DNA from: Mastigias papua
Taxonomy: Eukaryota; Cnidaria; Scyphozoa; Rhizostomeae; Mastigiidae
Length of the DNA stretch: 64,000 bases
Direction: 5' to 3'
Assembly (NCBI GenBank): GCA_964019165.1
Contig: OZ025280.1
Coordinates: forward strand, 7,744,428 to 7,808,427
In this document: one piece after another, positions 23,601 through 35,760 of the stretch
Layout: each line of letters opens with the position of its first letter
Numbering within the stretch: position 1 is the first letter of the stretch
The notes under the pieces: generated by a model
Told to the model about the DNA's origin: nothing
Database searches by the model: none
The model's input: only the letters and a program-made list of their open reading frames with translations
Translations under genes and position numbers: made by a program

Positions 23601-24842
23601 CTAGAAGAGTAATTTGTTGAGGGAAAGTGAATGTGGAAGCATTTGGATTACAGTTTAGTACATAAAAAGTAAGTGCAATAATTCCGGTTTGACAAACTTT
23701 TTGAACACAGATTTTTCCCAAAATGTGTTAGTTTAAAATTTAGAGTCATCTAGAAATTGGTTGTTTCAAACGTTTTTGCGCATGCTACGCATCCGCAGTT
23801 CTTGTTATCTAACATAGCGAATATTGTATAATCAAGAAATACCCCCCCAGGCAATAGTTGCTATTGAGTTTACGGTCTGAAGCCCTAGCGGGTCATTTCC
23901 AGCTTTGGACATTAAGTAAATGGTTGCAAAATAGTTTTGAAGAAACAATTCAAAGAGGGACATACAAAAGAAACAAATTTTCAATTGAAAGGAGGAAGTG
24001 GTATTTACAACGTCCAATTAAAGAACTGTCTGTAATGAAGCAAATACACTTTACAATGCCTATCGAAAGTAGTTAGAGCAAGTGGTGAACCGTCCGGGTT
24101 TTCAAGTTATTCAGTGAATATCCTGAGCTATTAGAAAAATATTTGTGCTTAAAAAATTTAATTCCTTACAGATTAAAATTGAACACTACGATTTACTGTT
24201 GTAAGGTATTTCCATGTTCATCTTTCATTATCGACTGAATTGCTGCGTAGGAGCAAGGAATTGTTGCCTTTCTCCTGTGTTTTGTTACGACACTGGCTAC
24301 GTCATTCAATAAGCAGTGAATCTCTTCCGTCTAAATCGAAAAATAAGCTTTGAAGTTTCAACTTCCAGCCTCGATAGTAGGTTGCAGACCAGTCTCATTC
24401 CGAGTATTATAATGGCGATCGGCAACCATATATGTTACATGGAATGTTGTGGAAAACACATTTTCTAACAATAGGAGTATGAAATAATATCTTTGCATAA
24501 ACCAGATAAATTATGAGATATCTCAGAGCTATTTCTCATTTTAGGGAACTCACAAGGAGAAGGTATCGTCGTTGCAATTCAATCTATTTTTGTGTGAAAA
24601 ATGTCCAAGGGGAGATGCCTCTGAGGTAGCTTTCTAAACATGTAACGTATGAGTTAGTTTTGTATTTGTACCATTATAAAAAGCGAGCCAGCCATTAATC
24701 TTGTGAAGAGTGCTTTCCCCTTCTTTCATATTTTGTCAAGTCTATTTACCAATTCAGCTATCAAATCGAAAAGATACCAAGATATCATTCATGTTGCGTG
24801 AGTAATCACATTGTTAGGAATATTTTCATTACGATGTTATTT

Positions 24843-25564
24843 GGCCCCAGTTACACGATGCCGGATTCATATGACGCCGGATTACTTTTCATATCGGATA
24901 GGGGGTGCAGTTACACGACACGGCAGTAATTCGGTGCGGTACTGATCTGCTTTGGTGGAGCGAAATCACTCCGCTTTAAAATTGAGGTTGAGTCACTCCG
25001 CTCCACACTGTTGTGTCTTGTGACTGCATGAATCCGATGTGTTCTCATACCATAGCCTCCCTTTCGCGGAAAGCCAAATGGCAGTTTTTGAAGCTGGGGC
25101 CGTACTTTTCTCTTTTCTATACTCAGACAGTCTATACTCTCGAAAGTGAATGTAAAATGGATTACAGAATGACTGTTTTGTTAAAGCCCTTCTCAACACA
25201 GAAGTATGGTAGACTTCAATTATGCAGCTTAGTTTTCTGTTTCTTCATCTTTCTTCATCACATTAAATGAGAAGAAAGCATTAAATATTAATCATATAAC
25301 ATCTGGTGCTCGAAATAGGGTGAAAAATGCATACAAAAAGGCCCGCAGATGGATATTGGAAACAGGAGGAAAATGTGAAGATTGGTATTTGAAAGAGAAG
25401 CTCACAAATGGCCGCGCAGCAACATAAAGTAAAGAGCATTTTTGCCTGCGCAGATCTCAGTAATCCGGTGTCTTGTAACTCAAATAAAAATGGAGTCACT
25501 TTACCCCATATGGCGTGGAACCAATCCGAACCGAAAAAGAATACGATATCGTGTAACTCAGGCC
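24843..25564. mobile_element. 722-bp MITE-like element, imperfect TIRs
   Basis: The left end GGCCCCAGTTACACGAT and the right end ATCGTGTAACTCAGGCC are inverted repeats; the subterminal motif GTTACACGACACGG and CGGATTAC-type repeats occur inside. Flanks are TTT on both sides, a possible 3-bp target duplication. No transposase is encoded, so the superfamily is uncertain. Confidence 0.7.
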
Positions 25565-26009
25565 TTTATGGTTAACAAGAATGCAATCTCCAACGCTTTC
25601 ATTTACTGAAAGACAGAAAGAATATTATTGATAAAGGGAGACCCAAACCACATCTTGTTTGTCAGTTGATGGCGGAGTACTAAGGTTGATATGAGTGACT
25701 TCCTGGAGCAACTGACACTACTATACTCTATTGCAGGCCATGCCTGCTCTTTGTTCTGCAAAAAAGGATTTTGGAAGGGAAAAGGTTCTAATAAGTTAAG
25801 CAATTTGGTTAAATCTTCGAGATAGTACGGACTTTCACAAATGCACATTGATAAGTTTAGTATTAAATAGATCCCCTTATTTTACGCTAAGATTCTCACA
25901 ATTTTTAACTACCCCCTAAATTTTAAACTTGGAGAATATCCTGGGAAAATCTTCACGGTTAGCCACTGGTTGGAACACCCACACAGTTTTATGAATTTCA
26001 GACTCCTGC

Positions 26010-26929
26010 TGCTTTTCCATGACACCACGAAAAATGTAAACCCCCATTTGGGACACTTTTAGACAAAACCATCAAACAATCTAAGTCCGACTTCTATCGC
26101 AATGCACTTTCTAAAAAGAAGCCAAAGGAAGTTTGGAAAATTATACACAGTGTCTTACATCCTCCACCAAAACGATACACTTTTAGTCCCTCTGAGTTGA
26201 AAAACTATTTCGTCGAAATTGCGGGGAAAATATTGAATAAAGAGCCAACATATCCATCAAAGATACTTGAGTTCATAGACAGTTTATCAAACAGCAATGG
26301 GGAAAATGGTGCATTATTTCAATTGCGTCAAGTTACCTATGAGAACGTATTTAAACAGTTAAAGGCACTACGTAATGACACATCTACGGGCCCAGATGGC
26401 ACCCCTGTTCGTTATATAAAGTTAGTGCAAGATTCATTATCTTCTCCTCTACCTCATATAACCAATGCATTTATTTAAACTAATAGTTTCCGTTCAAGCT
26501 GGAAATGTGCATGGATTGTTCCCATTAATAAAGTACCTACTCCAGTTGAAAAACCAGACTTTCGTCCGATCGCTATTTTACCAGCTCTATCAAAAATCTT
26601 CGAAAGGCTCGTTTGCAGCCAAGTAATTGAATTTATTGAAAATTCGCAGCTTTATAAATATACCGTTACCGGCTTCAGAAATGGCTACTCAACAGGATCA
26701 GCACTCCTGAAGCTGAGGGACGATATAAAGACAGCTATGAAATCTGGTGAGATGTCAATCATCGTGCTTATCGATTTCTCAAAGGCATTCGACACAATAT
26801 CACATGAGATGCTGATACAAACCTTGCACAAATACGATGTTTCTAAAGACTTTCTCCGGTGGACTCTGAGCTACCTTACTAACAGAAAGCAGTTCATGCA
26901 GATTGATGAAGAAACATCGAAGAAAATTA
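26010..26929 (+). pseudogene. LINE reverse-transcriptase fragment (Jockey/CR1-like)
   Basis: Plus-strand remnant with one in-frame stop at about 26476. Recognisable in order: SDFYRNALSKKKPKEVWKI linker, STGPDGTPVRYIKLV (RT block 2), KPDFRPIAILPALSKIFERL (block 3), TGFRNGYSTGSAL, VLIDFSKAFDTISHEMLI with the first catalytic Asp (block A) and FLRWTLSYLTNRKQFMQI. The reading frame is then replaced by a Penelope-like 3' end, so the (F/Y)xDD box and the C-terminus are missing. It lies in intron 1 of gene A, opposite to the gene. Confidence 0.88.
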
Positions 26930-27206
26930 CAAAACCAGTATTGTGTAAACAAAAACAGTTCCCTCGAGCACTTGGACTCCTCTAGTAAGCAATGGTGAAT
27001 AGATGTTAATTGGCCAATCACAGGGCCAAAAAGACGCATTATTCTTCATATCACGTGAACCCGCATCTGGCTATATATTTCAGTTCACCTTTCGTTCGTT
27101 GTCCGACGTTTCATACTCTGATGAGTGTCGGACGAAAAAAGCTTTCAGTATGCGTAATGAGTGTTCCCGCTTTTTCGTGCTATAGTGAAGTTTTGTAGTA
27201 TCAAAA
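26930..27206 (+). mobile_element. Penelope-like retroelement 3' end inserted in the LINE
   Basis: Begins with the terminal coding motif KPVLCKQKQF...ALGLL and a TAG stop at about 26983, followed by the same ~200-bp tail as at 10344-10557 (ATCTGGCTATATATTTCAGT, TCCGACGTTTCATACT). It ends near GTGCTATAGTGAAG. The LINE frame is interrupted exactly at its start, so it is younger than that LINE. Confidence 0.8.
27112..27152 (+). ncRNA. type I hammerhead ribozyme motif with intact core
   Basis: CATACT (27112-27117) pairs perfectly with AGTATG (27147-27152) as stem I. Between them lie CTGATGA (27118-27124), a minimal stem II GTGTCGGAC closed by G-C and U-A, GAAA (27134-27137), a 3-bp A/U stem III with an AGC loop, and predicted cleavage after C27146. 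All conserved core positions are present. Short stem III type I hammerheads are known from Penelope-like elements. The 2-bp stem II is unusually weak. Confidence 0.72.
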
Positions 27207-29854
27207 TGAAATAATTTTACCACTTCTTAATGTAAGCAACAAGTACTCAGATTGAATAACGTGAGGAGTACTATGGGAAGACACCACCATGTTTTTCAAA
27301 AAGACAAATGAATCAAGGCCACAGTATTCTCTTTGTTTACCTTTTGGAATTCACACCCACAGCTCTGGTTTTCTGATAAAATAGTTCACTTGTTTGCGAG
27401 TGCAAACAGTTTGCAGTCTGATTGGATCACACTCTAATTTTAATATTAATTCAGCGTTTATTGTTGGAACAATCGATAGAGTACTGTTCAAAATTGGGTA
27501 ATTAACATCGGACCTCTACTTCCAATACTAACACAGTCACTTTAAATCTGAAGCAGATACAGTATAAATGAAAAACAAAGCAATAATATCAAAGTGCAAT
27601 CAGTACAAAACGTATCAAAAGACGATTTCTATTGAATAAAATATTTGTTTATCAGTTTATTTGGCATTTTTAAGTCTCTCCAGCTCATTCATGTTATTGA
27701 ATAATGATATCACCATTATCAAACCAGCAAGAGATAGGCGCCCCTTTTTAGCCAATCATATCCTTCCTTTGGTAAATCCATCTTAAGCCTGTATTTGTCG
27801 AATTTTTTTCTGACTTTCAAAACGATAGGTGATGTTACAAGATTTTCACTCCCTATATCTCCTACTTAATGAGCGCGGTCGACAACTGTTTCAGGAATAA
27901 CTATATTCAATTATTAAAGACTTGTTTTACGCTACTTATGCAGTCATTTCCCGTTTCCTTCTCACCATCAATAGTTAGGTCTATGCCATTAAATCTTAAA
28001 CAGGGTTTATCCATTCTAGAAGGTCAAATTTAAAAATTTCCTACCTAGTCAGACCCAGCTGTGATGCCTCCAGTTAAACATGTTTTAATCTCGAAGACGC
28101 CACTGAGCCACTCTAAAGGGTTAAATTCACAAATTTTGTCCCAAGTCAGACCCAACTATGATCGGTTATTCAGGATGACTTTTAGTCTGACAGATGCTTT
28201 TTTCGCCATTCTAGTGGACAAAGGATCTTCCAAAGACTCCTCGCTGCTGAGAAATTGACGCACAGTGACATCATCTAGAGCAGGGGCTTTGGGGAATTCA
28301 TCGCAAAAAATTTTTCATGAATTTCACTAATTTCTGTTTGTGTAGTGCCAGAAAATTAGACAGACATTGTTTGGCAATGATGACGCAAGGGAAGGAAACA
28401 ATCATTTGTCACCTAAGCAGTTAATTGAAACAATTCAAAACTGATTGGTATAAAAATTGTAACCAAAATGGCACTTGCTAGTAGCGAGTCATGAATCCGC
28501 TAATAGGGACATTTAAGAACCGATGGGGAATTTCCTATTATTTGTCTACTAATAAGCCCCCTGAAAAATCACATTTAGGACTTCTTCTGGCTCGCCAGAT
28601 CCAGCCACGGTGGGTCCTAATAGAGAACCAGGGCACTTCCCATCTATGTATGTTCACATTTTCAGCCATAAATTAACACAACTCAACCGAACCAGTCGTA
28701 ACAAATTGTTTTAGCCTTAAATCATAACAACATGGTCCTGCAACATAGCTCATATTTTCAAAATGAATTGGATCAAAACACCATTTTGTGAAGACACACT
28801 GCGAACAAATTACACTATCATAGTATGCAAATTCTTAACTCGGCAAAAAGTGAGCCACTATTCCCACTCTAATAGATAATGTAAAGCCATGGCCCTGAAA
28901 GTAAGCAATTAAGACCAAACATAAGATAATATATAAGCACTTATTTTCCACGGAGTCTTTCATTGGGGGTATTGGGTAATTAAATTTTAAGGTTGATCAG
29001 ATGCATTTTCAGAAGCGTATTGAGCAGGAGTCGTAATGACAGCTCTACTGTATTAGTCGGAATGTCATTCCCAGGTCTTAATGCTAGAGTAATCAAGCGT
29101 TTCTTGGCACATTCAAGTCTCAACCTTGGAATTTGGGAATCTCTATCATTCTTTGCATTAAATAATTAAGCAAAGAAGCTCCATGTTGGAATACCACCCG
29201 CTAACTTTTGATTTTTCCACTTTAGTTTTTAATTGATAATGAGCCTCAGAGAATTGGCTTTCCGCACACGTTATATATCATTTTCCTATTGATACTACAT
29301 GTTATATGGCTGTTATCTTAGGACAATTCAAAGAAACCCTCATTGATATTAAGGAACAAAACGATTAGGAGGGAGCCTAAGCATGACCCGGAGAACTTCC
29401 AAGCAAAACATCTTCGGTTATTGTATTTTGAACTTTTACAGAACGAAATTGCTGTCTTCTTCTAGTTAAATATGACTTGAACCAATCTCTTTCCTTTTAA
29501 GCTATAATTGACCAACTTATCTGTTAATAGTTCGTGATCAACCACGGCAAAGGCATTTTAAGTCATAAAACATTGCTTGTTTATGTATTTATACATTTAT
29601 CCATTTATTATTATTCATTTTATGTGCCGACTATATTCTAGCAGGGATAAAGCACTGCCCAACATAGCATATGCTGCTAATCAGACATTCCTGGCTCTAT
29701 CTCTTCAATATAAATTATCAAAGATATTATTATCTGATAGAACTTCCCAAAAGAATATTGGTTATATTTTGATATTTTCTGTCTGAAGAAATTCACATAA
29801 TTTTTCTTGCATATTTTTGCCAATATTCTTATGAGAATACAGCACAATACTTAC

Positions 29855-29957
29855 CAATAATCCCATTTAGCTCGCTTTGTGTCACCCAGGAGGAACACCT
29901 CTCAGCTATCATCAGCAGAAGAAGGAACTTCCAAAACTTCAATGATTGCAAATCCAT
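29855..29957 (-). CDS. gene A, exon 1: signal peptide
   Basis: ATG at 29957-29955 in a good context (GAAATGG) starts a 34-codon coding exon ending ATTG|GTAAGTAT, phase 1. The protein begins MDLQSLKFWKFLLLLMIAE and continues with RCSSWVTQSELNGII: a classic signal peptide (short basic start, hydrophobic core KFLLLLMIA, then small/polar residues). Its phase matches the acceptor of exon 2, giving II-D-KLKLQVQNFTK across the junction. The assignment to gene A rests on strand, position, phase and the need for a secretory signal; transcript evidence is lacking. A CTCCTAG acceptor just upstream (about 29973) could mark a 5' UTR intron. Confidence 0.7.
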
Positions 29958-32900
29958 TTCAACTGTGAATCTAGGAGTAAGTAATTAAATCAATGAAAAT
30001 TTTCTAGGCAGCAAGAAAGTGTGCATGAAAAAATGACTAATTCCATTTGGCAGAAGCATTGCATTGCTTACAGTAATATCCATATCTATATTACACATCA
30101 CCATTCATTGCTAATTGCAGCTTTTTATGACATCTTGTCATTTCAAAAGTGTGAAATGGCAACACTTTCATTGAATGACGAGCAGTGTTGTGGCAACAAG
30201 GTGAATGCAAGAACTAATTTTGCACACCTTGTCACGAAGATGGTCAATGCAACTCAATAAGAGAATGTTGTGGGAGTAGGGTGGGGGTTTTTGCATCTTT
30301 TTACTATATATGAAATAAGTTTTAAGTGCAATCATTATGGTTTAATGACATTGATCCGACAGTTAGGAATGAACGTCAAATTTATAAAATCTGCTAAGGT
30401 GCTTAAAATTCATAAAATGAAATGAGCATGTCTCAATGCGACCCAGCGTACCTTAAAACAATGTAGACAGCACTTGACCCCTCTCTCTCCATTCTATGCT
30501 GTCTTGCACCTCTAGTATTAGCAAACTGCCTAATTTATAGTGGTTAAAGCCACTAATAATGATCTTGGAAATATAGAAAATGGTCTTGGAAAAGAATTAT
30601 TGAGCAGAAACAGGACACTTTAATAAGGTTTTTGTACACAAGAGTCCTTTTGGATTCAGTTGCTGATCACTTCATTATGCAACTCAAACATTTATCACAT
30701 TTTGATGTCCAATTTCAGGGAGGGAGATATCTTATCAAGAGGTCTAGAGAGTAACAACATTTATCAAAGAAAGAATTCATATGAATTTCAAATGGCATCA
30801 CCCTTACAAATTTTTAAATTTGTAGCCTTTGCTGCTGAAATTGAATGTCTGTACTAATGTTGAAACAAGTACTGCTGGGTTGGCAGTTTTCAGACCAAAT
30901 TTCCAATTTTCACTCATTTAGAAACTTAACTCTTGCTCTTTGGTTAAATTTGGCAGGAACTATGAAGAACACTTCATTTACGTATGAACGACCATACACG
31001 CCTATATAAAAAGCGAACAATGTATTGAAATACAGCTCATTTGCAACAAAAATCCTAGTGTCAAAATAGCCAAACGACTAGCCAATGAAATTCTTTGAAG
31101 AAGGCTTTACAGTGTGATGTATTTCTTTATTTCTAGACATTTTCGATGCATGTGGAGTCTGGCAGTATGATATCAAGTGATTATGCCTATGTCCTTTCTT
31201 TTGATGCCAAGGTTTATCCATTCATATCACTCTTTCAGTCTAATCTTCCCAAATACTACTAATTTATCCATTGCTTCCGTGATGTTACTGTCAGCTCCTT
31301 CTTTCTCCTAATCTTACCCTCTCTCTGGGAGCTCAATGAATTCAAAGTACAGGAAAGGCATGCAGCAAGTCACACTTAAAATCCAAAAGGTTTCCCTCAA
31401 TCGAGCATCAAACCCCTGAAAACGGCTAGTGGTCACAAACCCTTTCAAACAGGTACCATAGCAGTAAAAGGGAATAACATCCATTATTCCGATCTACAAG
31501 ACAATGCACTCTTCAGTGTGTCATCAATTTTCTCATATTTCTTAAGTAACGTCCTTATTTTGATATTCGATACTGAATTTCGAGTTCTCTCTATTTCCAG
31601 TAAATTTCAAATTACTTTACAATTTCGGGATTGAAGGAATTCAGTGATGCTCAGTGAGTTCGCAGAAATATCTACCCCACTCAAGCAATTAAGGCCGAGG
31701 GACAATATTTTTTTTCTTTTCTACAACTAAGAAAGCAACAAACATACAAACGACAAAACTACGATTACATTTTATTGTAGCATCTGAAGCGAGAAAAAAC
31801 ACACAGTCAGCAAGTTCCCACTGCAGATGCTACTTACAATTTCTCTTTAATAACTCCAATGTTTCCCAGGGTTCAACCCATGTAAGCCTCACATCAGCTG
31901 TGAAGCAGAGAACAATGACTTGTACGACGACAATATTTTGATCGTTAAAGAATGTGTACATATTCTTTTTCCCATCTCTATACTGACTATGCATGGTCCT
32001 AAAACAATTTGTATTTGAATCTACTCAAACTCACTCCGCAAGCTGGTACGTAATAATACCTATGCATTGGAATGTTCCAAGTACAACATGGTTTTGTATA
32101 AGAAACCTCCTTATAAGTAATCTACATGTAGAATGCCAAAATATTTGATGAACTTATACTACTAAAAGAAAATTCCCTAAGGAACTCTTCAACTTATAAA
32201 AATGTTTATTATAGCAAGCAATCAAGAATCAGGAAGCTAGCTACTTTCAGGTGCAGCCAAAATCCATATAAATTGCTTGTCATGGTTGTGTCAAAGTGCT
32301 TCTTTGAGTACGCTTTATGGTTTTTCATATTGGTAATATACTTTAACATTGAATCATGCAATTTTTCAATTTGAGTGGCTTGTCTTACATTGCAAAGAAT
32401 TCGAATATGTAGTGTTACCAAATGTTTTCATGTCACTGTGACCAATGAACTGCTGTTTTTGCTTCAAGCTTTTACGTTATACTACTTAAACTTTTGCGAC
32501 TACGCCACTGATCCAAGGCTCAAACGTGAATTCGATACAACAGCCCTATCAATGGCAAAGACATTAATTTCATTATTTATTCGTTTTGGAAATAACACTT
32601 CTGATTATTTTGTGAGTCGATGCATTGACACGTAAATATATTTTAGCAAACATTCAGCTAATCCTATTAAGCTCTACATAAACTACATGAAATGGCTTTA
32701 TGGATACCAGGCTTATGGAAAAAGCACAGAAGCAGACGAAAGTAAGTGAGTAGTGCCTTTTGTAGCATTGTCCTATTGGGTAGAATTGCCAAAATGAATA
32801 AATCTAAAAGGCGCCAGTCTTGTGTATCAGGGGAAGAGTTGTGATGGCTAATCCTATTATGACCAATAGAGTAAAGTGGGGACCACCTTCTGATATCACA

Positions 32901-33225
32901 TTTTCTCTAAGCCTCGTTTGTCACAAATTATTATTTTCAGACCGTTATCACATAGATCGTCTGCACTGAATTAAAGGCAAGCTCTCGTATGTATAGGCAT
33001 AATTTTCGGGAGAATACTTGCTCCATCATTAATGCTGCAAAAACGGAGTGGGGATATGGTGTATATTACTCTAGATATGGTTAACTAAAAACAAAACTGC
33101 ATGTTCTATAGTAGGGGCTTTAAAAGCCTGATAATATTTTCCATTCCAGCTTCCCATTACACTGTCTTGCTAAGTATGGCTAGCTTTGACGCAAGGATCC
33201 ATATGACACCTATGATGCTCAAATT
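29958..33225. other. upstream region of gene A, nothing recognised
   Basis: Intergenic sequence expected to hold the gene A promoter on the minus strand. I could not identify a TATA box or other element with confidence, and there are only short chance open frames. Confidence 0.5.
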
Positions 33226-33915
33226 TACGGTCGTCCATAAGGCCCACGGAAAGAGAGTCATCTCACGGCAAACCAAAGTTATTCACGGCAAAACAAAGTC
33301 AACTCACGGCACAAGAAATTCTGCTCACGACAAGAAAATTTCAACTTAAGGCAATAGAGCATCGACATACGGCAAAACAAAACCAACTCACGGCAAAGGA
33401 AAGTCAACTCACGGCAAGAGAAAGTCAACTCACGGCAAGAGAAAGTCAACTCACGGCGCAAGTGGAAATCGACGCATACGCATGGTAATGATTGATACGC
33501 ATGGCTGATGGATATGATAAATTGAACCCTTATGGCTTCCCTATCCACGACTGGTATAGATGGTTACAGTTGTAAAGTGATATGACTCTTATCTCACTAG
33601 TTCTATAAACTATCCTGATAATACTGCTGCGTATTATCTTGATGCTGTTCGTCAACTAGGCGGATGTTTTTTTCACTTCCACTTTCACTTCAATTTCCAC
33701 TTCCGTCGTGAGTTGACTTTCTCTTGCCGTGAGTTGGCTTGGTTTTGCCGTGGTTGATTTTGTTTTGCCGTAAATTGAAATTCTCTGGTCGTGATTAGAA
33801 TTTCTTATACAGTGAGTTGACTTAGTGTTGCCGTGACTTGATTTTATTTTTCCGTGGATGACTTGGTTTTGTCATAAGATGACTCTCTTGCCATGGCCCC
33901 TTATGGGTCACCGTA
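33226..33915. mobile_element. 690-bp foldback element with arms of ~18-bp tandem repeats
   Basis: The ends TACGGTCGTCCATAAGG and the reverse complement of CCCTTATGGGTCACCGTA are inverted repeats. Internally, the left arm (about 33255-33460) is a degenerate tandem array of AGTCAACTCACGGCAA-like units, and the right arm (about 33710-33895) is the same array in inverse orientation (GAGTTGACTTTCTCTTGCCG). About 240 bp of non-repeated sequence separates them. This is the architecture of foldback-type DNA elements. A TA or longer target duplication is not obvious. Open frames through the arrays are artefacts. Confidence 0.85.
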
Positions 33916-34572
33916 CACATTAGCTCTACTGAAAGCACTTTGCCATTTCAACTTACGCCATACAACTGATACATACCAGCCTGTACTGTAATAGCATTTG
34001 TGTATACATGAGATCTTTGATCAATTCCGTTAGTTAAATCAGTTAATTTGGCTTACTGGAATACACAAATGGCATAACACTTTCAGATAGTAATATCACA
34101 TATTTTGCAACTGCATCATAATTACAAGGCCTCCTACAGAACCAATAAGAATCTTCACTTTTAGCTGCCAATCACTTCCCAATAGCATTAGCATTTACGT
34201 CCTCAATTGATCACAAAATACTTCCTCCGGGAGGATAGTACATGAACCAAATGATGCCTTGTAATTTTGCAGTGACTTTTTGAAATCTTAGCGCCAAACC
34301 TACACACTGATTGGCAGCACAAGATCACGTGGGAATGGAAAAGGGCCATATTCTGCTCCTCAGAAAAGTCTAATTCGTACATATGAATAGATCTTGTCTT
34401 GTGCTTTGTTACTCGTCGTATTTACTTTTGTTTCAGCACACATATATGTTTTTTCTCCTTCGCTATGCTTCGATGTTTTTTCATTTGACCTGGCTTCACT
34501 TGAAAAAATCTGTGATAGGCACTTGAAACGGTTTCAGTTAAGTCGTTAATCGCAATTTGAAGTGACCTTTGA

Positions 34573-34661
34573 AGGCCGTTTACACGATCATATTCTGGTA
34601 AAACATGAAATTTGAGAAGCCATCATTCTGTAAATATTATCAGGTGATCGTGTAAGCCGGC
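34573..34661. mobile_element. ~89-bp palindromic mini-MITE
   Basis: AAGGCCGTTTACACGATCA at the left is matched by the inverted TGATCGTGTAAGCCGGCCTT at the right, with TTCTGGTAAAA / TTATCAG inside. Its core TTACACGAT is shared with the ends of the 24843-25564 element, so they may belong to one family. Confidence 0.7.
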
Positions 34662-35019
34662 CTTTACGCTATAAGGCCGTACACCCTCTATTAAAATCCA
34701 GGCAACAGGCTTCTGCGGTTGACATTGCGTTGTACATTCCAACGTGAATATGAAGGAACTTCACAAACACTTGGTAACCACAACGTAAGCATATGCAGCT
34801 GCCTGGGTACTGACCAGGACTTCTGACGTTAGAAAGAAGCGAAACTGACTTGCGCACGTGACAAATCGTAATGAACTACTGTGGGAAAGAGCAAAAATTA
34901 AGATGGAAGAGCTATAAACTGACTATCGCTGCAATATTATTGCAATATTGGCTCTGCCTACTGAATTGCTAGTGAAATTCTATTGAATTTCTTGTGAAGT
35001 CTCAACATTTTTATGGAAA

Positions 35020-35760
35020 ACTGATATTACCTCCCCTATTTTCAAGGAAGGTGCTAAAACTGATTGTTCTAACTATCGCCCAATTTCTGTATTACCTGTG
35101 ATAACCAGACTGTTTGAAAAGCTTGTATACCACCAACTTAAACATAAACATGGATAACTGCAATTACACAGATGTTGCCTTCATTAACCAAAAAAGTCTT
35201 TCGATACAGTGGACAATGCAATTGTCCTCAAGAAAATGGGTAAATATGGCATTAAATGGGTTGAAATTTGATGGTTTCAATCATATTTGTAGTCCCGTAG
35301 TCAGTTTTGTAGAGTAAATGGTAAAGATTCGGAAACGTGAATCATTGAAATAGGTGTTCCACAAAGCTAATGCCTTGGACCACTCCTGTTCCTCCTATAT
35401 ATAAATGATCTCCCATTTGCACTAAAACATTGCCAGACAACAATGTATGCTGACTACACTACACACTCTTTTCCTACCAAAAATATAGATGATCTTGTTA
35501 CTACAATAAGCAACGACCTTACATCTCTTGGAGGATGGCTATGTGGCAATAAACTGTCTCTTAACATAGTAAAAACTCAGGCTATGATGATAGGCTCTAA
35601 ATAAAAATTAAGAATATGCAATCACCCTGAAGATTTTAGTGTCTCCATAAGAATTAATATAGATGACATTAAATGAATTAGCAATACTAAACATCTTGGA
35701 ATTCAAATAGACCATAGTCTTGCGTGGGACGACCAAAAAACCATTTAACTGAAAGTTTCA
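35020..35760 (+). pseudogene. decayed LINE reverse-transcriptase fragment
   Basis: Plus-strand remnant with several frameshifts and stops. Readable blocks are SPIFKEGAKTDCSNYRPISV and LPVITRLFEKLVYHQL (RT block 3), then after a deletion VPQS-stop-CLGPLLFLLYINDLP (block B), TTMYADYTTHSF (the YADD box mutated to YADY), LGGWLCGNKLSLNIVKTQAM (thumb) and TKHLGIQIDHSLAWDDQ. Clade cannot be fixed; Jockey/CR1-like. Confidence 0.85.

Larger units (their letters stand above)
23601..29854 (-). other. gene A intron 1 (6.25 kb) carrying several mobile elements
   Basis: Interval between the repeat exon and the signal-peptide exon. It holds a MITE (24843-25564), a LINE fragment (about 26010-26929) and a Penelope-like 3' end (26930-27206). 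The parts 23722-24842 and 27207-29854 show nothing recognisable. A further small exon cannot be excluded, but direct joining of exons 1 and 2 is phase-consistent. Confidence 0.6.

Noticed and set aside
23601..23721. Open frame continuing upstream of exon 2 with a hydrophobic stretch that resembles a signal peptide
   Set aside because: It begins with TTG, not ATG, and an in-frame stop lies at 23728-23730. A strong polypyrimidine-CTTCTAG acceptor in phase 1 lies at 23601, and a true ATG signal-peptide exon with matching phase is at 29855-29957.
25281..25499. Minus-strand frame with hydrophobic MLFTLCCCAAI as a signal peptide
   Set aside because: It lies wholly inside the MITE at 24843-25564 and has no matching splice donor.
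31860..31910. GGTTCAACCC resembling a tRNA T-arm
   Set aside because: No anticodon arm or acceptor stem could be built around it.
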